Assembly (NCBI GenBank): GCA_023391905.1 | Contig: JAEWAD010000303.1 | Coordinates: 1-19,142, forward strand | Origin: Pseudomonadota bacterium | GTDB taxonomy: Bacteria > Pseudomonadota > Alphaproteobacteria > Rhizobiales > Kaistiaceae | Reading direction: 5' to 3' | DNA: 19,142 bases | Notes under the pieces: generated by a model | What the model was told of the DNA's origin: nothing | The model's input: the letters and a program-made list of their open reading frames with translations, nothing else | The model's database searches: none | Part shown: positions 15,738-19,142 of the stretch, piece after piece | Position numbering within the stretch: the stretch's first letter is position 1 | How the letters are laid out: every line of letters starts with the position of its first letter | Program-made: the position numbers and the translations under genes

Positions 15738-17992
15738 GCCGCGTTCCTCCGGCGGCCGGCGGCCTCCTCGACAGGCGGCTCGGGATCGCGGACCGGCCGC
15801 GCCTCCTCGCCCATCAGCGCGGCGATGTCGGCATCCCAGCGCCGTGTATGCAGCCAGGAATTGTAGCGAGACGCGATTCCACGCATGTAGTCGCCATTGC
15901 GGCGCATCGAACGTCGCTCGAGATGATAGAGCGCAACGGATGGCTCATAGGCGATCTCCTGCCCGACCGATCGGATCTTCAGGCAGATGTCGCTATCCTC
16001 GTAGTCGCCGATCACATAATCCTCCGAGAAGCCGCCAACGGCGCGGAACGTGTCGCGCATCATCACCAGGCAGGCGCCGGTAACCGCCGGCACCAGCCGC
16101 GCGGCATTGGCCGGCCGATGACCGCCTGGCATGCCCTTGTGGAAATGATGGTTGAGCCAGGTCCCGCGCGCGTCGCGCTGGAAATAGAGCCCCGCATGCT
16201 GCAGCGAACCGTCCTCGAACAGGAGCTTCGGCCCGATCGCGCCGACCTGTTCGCCGCCGCCCAGCCGGTCGGCGAGGCGCGACAGCCAGTCCGTCGAGGT
16301 CGGGATCACGTCCGAATTCAGGAGGTTGACGACCAGGCCGCGCGCCAGCGTGACGCCGGCATTGTTGGCCCGCGCGTAGCCGCCATTGGCGCTCATCACC
16401 GCAAGCATCATCGGCATGCGATAGAGGCGGTAGAGCCCGCCCAGCATATGGCTGACATCGTCGGCCTGCTCGGGTGAATCGAGCACGAAGATGATCTCTG
16501 TGACGTCGCGCAGACCGGGGTCGGTGGCGAAGGCCGCCACCTGGAAGCGCAGGAAATCAAGCACCCGGTAGAGCGGCACGATGATCGAGAACAGCGGCTC
16601 GCTCGGCGGCGTTCCGAACTGCTCGGTACGCGCCACGGAAACCTGATCGACGAGGCGGCTCTGGATCTCCGCCAGCGCCGGCCCCAGCGTGGTGGCGAGC
16701 AATTCGCCGCTTGCATGGTGCAGCGGCACGGAACGCAGCGCCCCGGCGCGCATGGTCGCGGCATCGACGGGCTGCGGCTTCGGCACGAGCGGAACCTCGC
16801 CGCCGGTCTTCAGGCGTAGGCGAAAGCGCGGCTGCAGGATCGGGCCCGTCGGGCGATCCTGCGGCAGATAGGCGATGAAGCCGGTGGCATCGTCGGGCGC
16901 GCTGCCCTCCGCGCCGGCGACGCGGCCGGGAAAACAGTGCCAGACGGAATCGAGGGCGCGGGCACCGTCGCCGCCGACATGGTCGATGCCGGCGACAAGG
17001 CGCTGCGGATCGCGAAACCAGCCACCGGCGAGCAAGCCGCCATCCAGCGACAGGGCGAGGTCGACTTCGGCGCCGGGCTGGAACGGGGCCAGCTCGGCCA
17101 CGCGTGCCGGGACAGCGGCGCGGGCCTGCATGTCGATGACGGCGAGCCGCGCCTCTTCCGACCGCGACGACAGGCTGCGCACGAGAAACTCGGTCAACGC
17201 GCCATCGTTGCGGCGAGCGCCCCACCAGCGCAGGAAGCTTGGCTGCGGCTTCTTGACGGGCGCCAGCGCGCGGATCGCGGTGCCGTTCTCGCCGATCAGG
17301 ACAAGCGTGCCGGCGCCCAGCGCCGCGAGGTCGCCATCAGCCAGCAGGATCATGCCGCGCCGTCCCTGGCGATCGGCCTTGCGGCGGTGGATCTCGAGGG
17401 TGACGCGGCGAACGCCCTGCGCCGTGACCAGATGGGCGGAGGCGACGTCGCCGAGATCCGCGCCCGTCACGAACTCGATCAATGTGGTGTCGCGCGTCGG
17501 CTGGCAGGCGATGGCGGCCTGTGCGTCGCCCGGCTGCAGTTCCCGCGCCAGAGCCTGGATCGCCTCGGCATAGGTGGAGGACCGCGCCAGCCGGAAGGCG
17601 CCGCACCAGGAGGTGAGCAGCGCCGTCAGCAGCGAGATGCGGCCGCGACCGTCGAGATCCTCGACCAAGGACGCGAATTCGGAACCGATGAAGGGATCGC
17701 CGGGATCGACCTCGACGACGTCGGACGGGCCGAGCGTTCCGGCCGAAACCGCCAGCCGCACCGGCTTGCGCGGCCGCATCGCCCAGAGGACGCGCGTGCC
17801 GCCTTCCGCCAGGCCGAGCCGCAGGCTCGCCAGCGGCGCAAGGACTTCACCGTCCAGCCGCTCGCAGCGCGGCGGCACGGACAAACTGCCTGGAACATCC
17901 CAGACGACCACCGACACGTCCGAAGCCAGCTTCAGGCTTCGTATCGCTTCGGCGCGCCCGTCGGCAGGCGATAGCGGGACGATTTCCAGCAT
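15734..17992 (-). CDS. Large GT2 glycosyltransferase with N-terminal extension and GW-type module
   Basis: This 752-aa protein has a complete GT-A catalytic domain at its C-terminal end (about 466-695): FSIIVPLYR (468-476), NGGYARANNAG (536-546), NLLNSDVIP (557-564, metal-binding NSD), KLLFEDGSLQHAG (589-601), VTGACLVMMR (637-646) and GDYEDSDICLK (662-672, catalytic-base motif), followed by YHLERRS. This places it with rhamnosyl/galactosyl-type GT2 enzymes, inverting, donor unknown. Residues 1-300 are unrecognised. Residues about 310-405 form a beta-rich module with LLAGGWFRDPQRLVAGID and TGFIAYLP, which recurs in the 747-aa neighbour. There are no transmembrane helices. The ATG at 17992 has GAGGTG about 6 nt upstream. 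It lies 90 nt downstream of the small RTX gene, with a strong hairpin in between, and heads the tightly coupled glycosyltransferase run. Confidence 0.88.
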   Translation of the reverse strand: MLEIVPLSPADGRAEAIRSLKLASDVSVVVWDVPGSLSVPPRCERLDGEVLAPLASLRLGLAEGGTRVLWAMRPRKPVRLAVSAGTLGPSDVVEVDPGDPFIGSEFASLVEDLDGRGRISLLTALLTSWCGAFRLARSSTYAEAIQALARELQPGDAQAAIACQPTRDTTLIEFVTGADLGDVASAHLVTAQGVRRVTLEIHRRKADRQGRRGMILLADGDLAALGAGTLVLIGENGTAIRALAPVKKPQPSFLRWWGARRNDGALTEFLVRSLSSRSEEARLAVIDMQARAAVPARVAELAPFQPGAEVDLALSLDGGLLAGGWFRDPQRLVAGIDHVGGDGARALDSVWHCFPGRVAGAEGSAPDDATGFIAYLPQDRPTGPILQPRFRLRLKTGGEVPLVPKPQPVDAATMRAGALRSVPLHHASGELLATTLGPALAEIQSRLVDQVSVARTEQFGTPPSEPLFSIIVPLYRVLDFLRFQVAAFATDPGLRDVTEIIFVLDSPEQADDVSHMLGGLYRLYRMPMMLAVMSANGGYARANNAGVTLARGLVVNLLNSDVIPTSTDWLSRLADRLGGGEQVGAIGPKLLFEDGSLQHAGLYFQRDARGTWLNHHFHKGMPGGHRPANAARLVPAVTGACLVMMRDTFRAVGGFSEDYVIGDYEDSDICLKIRSVGQEIAYEPSVALYHLERRSMRRNGDYMRGIASRYNSWLHTRRWDADIAALMGEEARPVRDPEPPVEEAAGRRRNAA

Positions 17993-18021
17993 GCCGGCAC
18001 CTCGATGTCGCTTACTCGGAG

Positions 18022-18063
18022 AAAACGTCTGCGGCGCCCGGTGGGAGGGCCCGGGCGCCGCAG
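18022..18063 (-). terminator. Intrinsic terminator or attenuator after the small RTX gene
   Basis: A perfect 13-bp GC stem, ctgcggcgcccgg (18029-18041) and ccgggcgccgcag (18051-18063), encloses a 9-nt loop. On the minus strand it is followed three nt later by TTTT (18022-18025). It begins 19 nt after the RTX stop. The U tract is short, so termination may be partial. Only 29 nt separate the T run from the next ATG at 17992, leaving little room for a new promoter. Confidence 0.8.
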
Positions 18064-18082
18064 GTCATCAGCTGACGGGGGA

Positions 18083-18796
18083 TCAGCCGATCACGAAATA
18101 GCCGTTCGGATTGTTGTGAACGTCGTCGGCATTGACGTTCATCAGCGTGATGGAATCGCCGTTGCCGAGATCAATCACAGTGCTGGAGCCGACCTGCGTC
18201 GCGCGGGCGGCAAGATCATCGGCAGACGAGATGTCGGTGCCGTTGATGTTCTTGGCGATCTGAAGAAGATCCTCGCCGGCCTGGAAGTCGAGCACGACGT
18301 CGTTGCCGCCGCCGCCGGAGAAGACAAAGACATCATTGCCGGCGCCGCCGGTCAGGATGTCATTGCCCTTGCCGCCGTCGAGGATGTCGTTGCCGGCACC
18401 GCCATTCAGGATGTCGCTGCCATTGCCGCCATAGAGGACGTCATCACCGAGGCCGCCCAGCAGGATGTCGTTGCCGTTGCCGCCGTCGAGGATGTCGTTG
18501 CCATTGCCGCCGTCGAGCACGTCATCGCCGTTCTCGCCGAAGAGTTGGTCGTTGCCATCGCCGCCGAACAGGAAATCACTCCCGTTGCCGCCGAAGAGCG
18601 TGTCGTCGCCAATTCCGCCGAACAGCAGGTCGTTGCCGTTCTCGCCGAAGAGCGTGTCGTTGCCCGCGCCACCGAAGATCGAATCATCGCCATTGCCGCC
18701 GAAAACCGTGTCGGCGCCGCCATGGGCGAAGATGATGTCGCTGAATCGCGAGCCGAAGAGGACGTCGTCGTACGCCCCGCCTTCTAGTGTGGCCAT
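18083..18796 (-). CDS. Small RTX nonapeptide-repeat protein, probable type I secretion substrate
   Basis: This 237-aa acidic, glycine-rich protein is nearly all RTX repeat. After MATLE there are 17 consecutive nonapeptide units (residues 6-158): three degenerate ones and 14 close to GGxGxDxUx (33-158). The ninth residue is Phe in each of the first nine units (14 through 86), then becomes D, L, Y, N, T or V. The last 79 residues (FSGGGGNDVVLDFQAGEDLL..., then DLAARATQVGSSTVIDLG and SITLMNV) resemble a type I secretion C-terminal target domain. There is no signal peptide, cysteine or enzymatic domain. Ca2+-induced beta-roll folding outside the cell is expected from the family. ATG 18796 has AGGAG 7 nt upstream. 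It is first in the transcription unit, has its own AT-rich promoter region and is followed by a terminator-like hairpin, an arrangement suited to high expression. Role unknown; surface-layer or matrix component is possible. Confidence 0.9.
   Translation of the reverse strand: MATLEGGAYDDVLFGSRFSDIIFAHGGADTVFGGNGDDSIFGGAGNDTLFGENGNDLLFGGIGDDTLFGGNGSDFLFGGDGNDQLFGENGDDVLDGGNGNDILDGGNGNDILLGGLGDDVLYGGNGSDILNGGAGNDILDGGKGNDILTGGAGNDVFVFSGGGGNDVVLDFQAGEDLLQIAKNINGTDISSADDLAARATQVGSSTVIDLGNGDSITLMNVNADDVHNNPNGYFVIG
18323..18700 (-). repeat. Array of 14 tandem 27-bp repeats encoding RTX nonapeptides
   Basis: Fourteen in-frame 27-bp units encode GGxGxDxUx. Units are similar at DNA level, with some pairs nearly identical (for example those encoding GGNGNDILD and GGNGNDILL), so slippage or recombination could change copy number. 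Three more diverged units extend the series to about 18781. Confidence 0.9.
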
Positions 18797-19142
18797 TGAA
18801 GTCTCCTATGACAGTCGCTTCTCGCCACCCAGATCGAAGATCCCGGCGGCCGCTACAGCCCGCCTCGCCCGAAGGGCATCCCGGCAAGGCATGACGCACT
18901 GCACTATAGTCCACCGCTCGATTACTTCAACGCATTTATCTACGACTCGATCAATTATAACTTCCGAAAACTGTCACAATTATTGGATTAATTCGAGATC
19001 TTGCCGATCAATACTCGAAGCGATCAAACTAAAATGAATCAAAAGCCGAACTAGTTTTGATCCGAATTTGCTGCATCGCAGCATAAGACCGCCACGCATT
19101 CACGCCGAAGCCCGCGGCCGCGCGGGGCGGCGCGGGGGGTGG
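18797..19142. other. Upstream intergenic region with AT-rich island and inverted repeats
   Basis: No gene was recognised in these 346 bp. Bases about 18901-19062 are distinctly AT-rich against a very GC-rich background, as in a promoter or regulator-binding zone. A perfect TATAAT (minus strand, 18954-18959) has no good -35 partner. An imperfect inverted repeat pairs gatcaaacta (19022-19031) with tagttttgatc (19052-19062), one base bulged, and a perfect short one, tgctgc-atc-gcagca, lies at 19069-19083; either could be an operator. The last 40 bases are extremely GC-rich and hold no recognisable coding signal. Confidence 0.6.
18903..18930 (-). promoter_or_regulatory. Candidate promoter for the small RTX gene / glycan operon
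   Basis: On the minus strand TTGAAG (18925-18930) is followed after 16 nt by TATAGT (18903-18908), giving 4/6 and 5/6 matches to sigma70-type boxes. Transcription would start near 18896, leaving a leader of about 100 nt before the ATG at 18796. It sits at the downstream edge of the AT-rich island. Confidence 0.5.

Noticed and set aside
18323..18700. CRISPR-like regular repeats
   Set aside because: The 27-bp periodic units are contiguous, in frame, and encode RTX nonapeptides. There are no spacers and no cas genes.

Overview
This is a GC-rich window (roughly two-thirds G+C by eye) from what looks like an alphaproteobacterium, probably in the Hyphomicrobiales. That assignment is inferred from codon use, gene families and locus style, not from a marker gene. 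All 14 supported protein genes lie on the minus strand, so transcription runs from right to left. No tRNA, rRNA, IS element, phage gene or CRISPR array was recognised.

Right part (19142 to 9315), in transcription order. An AT-rich upstream region carries a plausible promoter. It is followed by a small, almost pure RTX nonapeptide-repeat protein (18796 to 18083), then a strong hairpin with a short T tract, and then a tightly packed glycan-assembly operon. The operon encodes a 752-aa GT2 glycosyltransferase with a long N-terminal extension, a SAM methyltransferase, a GT4 glycosyltransferase, a coiled-coil protein with a C-terminal membrane anchor, a 747-aa protein whose GT2-like end lacks the usual catalytic residues, and a second GT4 glycosyltransferase. 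Junctions are 4-nt ATGA overlaps or gaps of 2 to 15 nt, except for the 90-nt hairpin-containing gap.

Middle part (9255 to 2900). A polysaccharide pyruvyl transferase is followed by two large paralogous RTX proteins (675 and 665 aa) and by galE (UDP-glucose 4-epimerase), after which a long hairpin probably marks the operon end. The two large RTX genes arose by tandem duplication: between them sits a short relic of the 3' end of the pyruvyl transferase gene, with the same 26-nt spacer to the next ATG as the intact gene has.

Left part (2722 to 1). Ordinary genes: a PhnB-like VOC protein, dusA (tRNA-dihydrouridine synthase A, GTG start) and a bile-acid/sodium-symporter-like transporter cut by the window edge.

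Working model (inference). Sugar supply (galE), glycosyl transfer (two GT4, one GT2, one degenerate GT2-like protein), methylation and pyruvylation build a decorated surface glycan. Three calcium-binding RTX proteins from the same locus are secreted by a type I system encoded elsewhere and bind, or are modified by, that glycan. Three proteins share a 'GW.D' beta-rich module, and one of them is membrane-anchored, which suggests a scaffold for the otherwise soluble glycosyltransferases. No flippase, polymerase, ABC exporter or membrane-fusion protein is present in the window.
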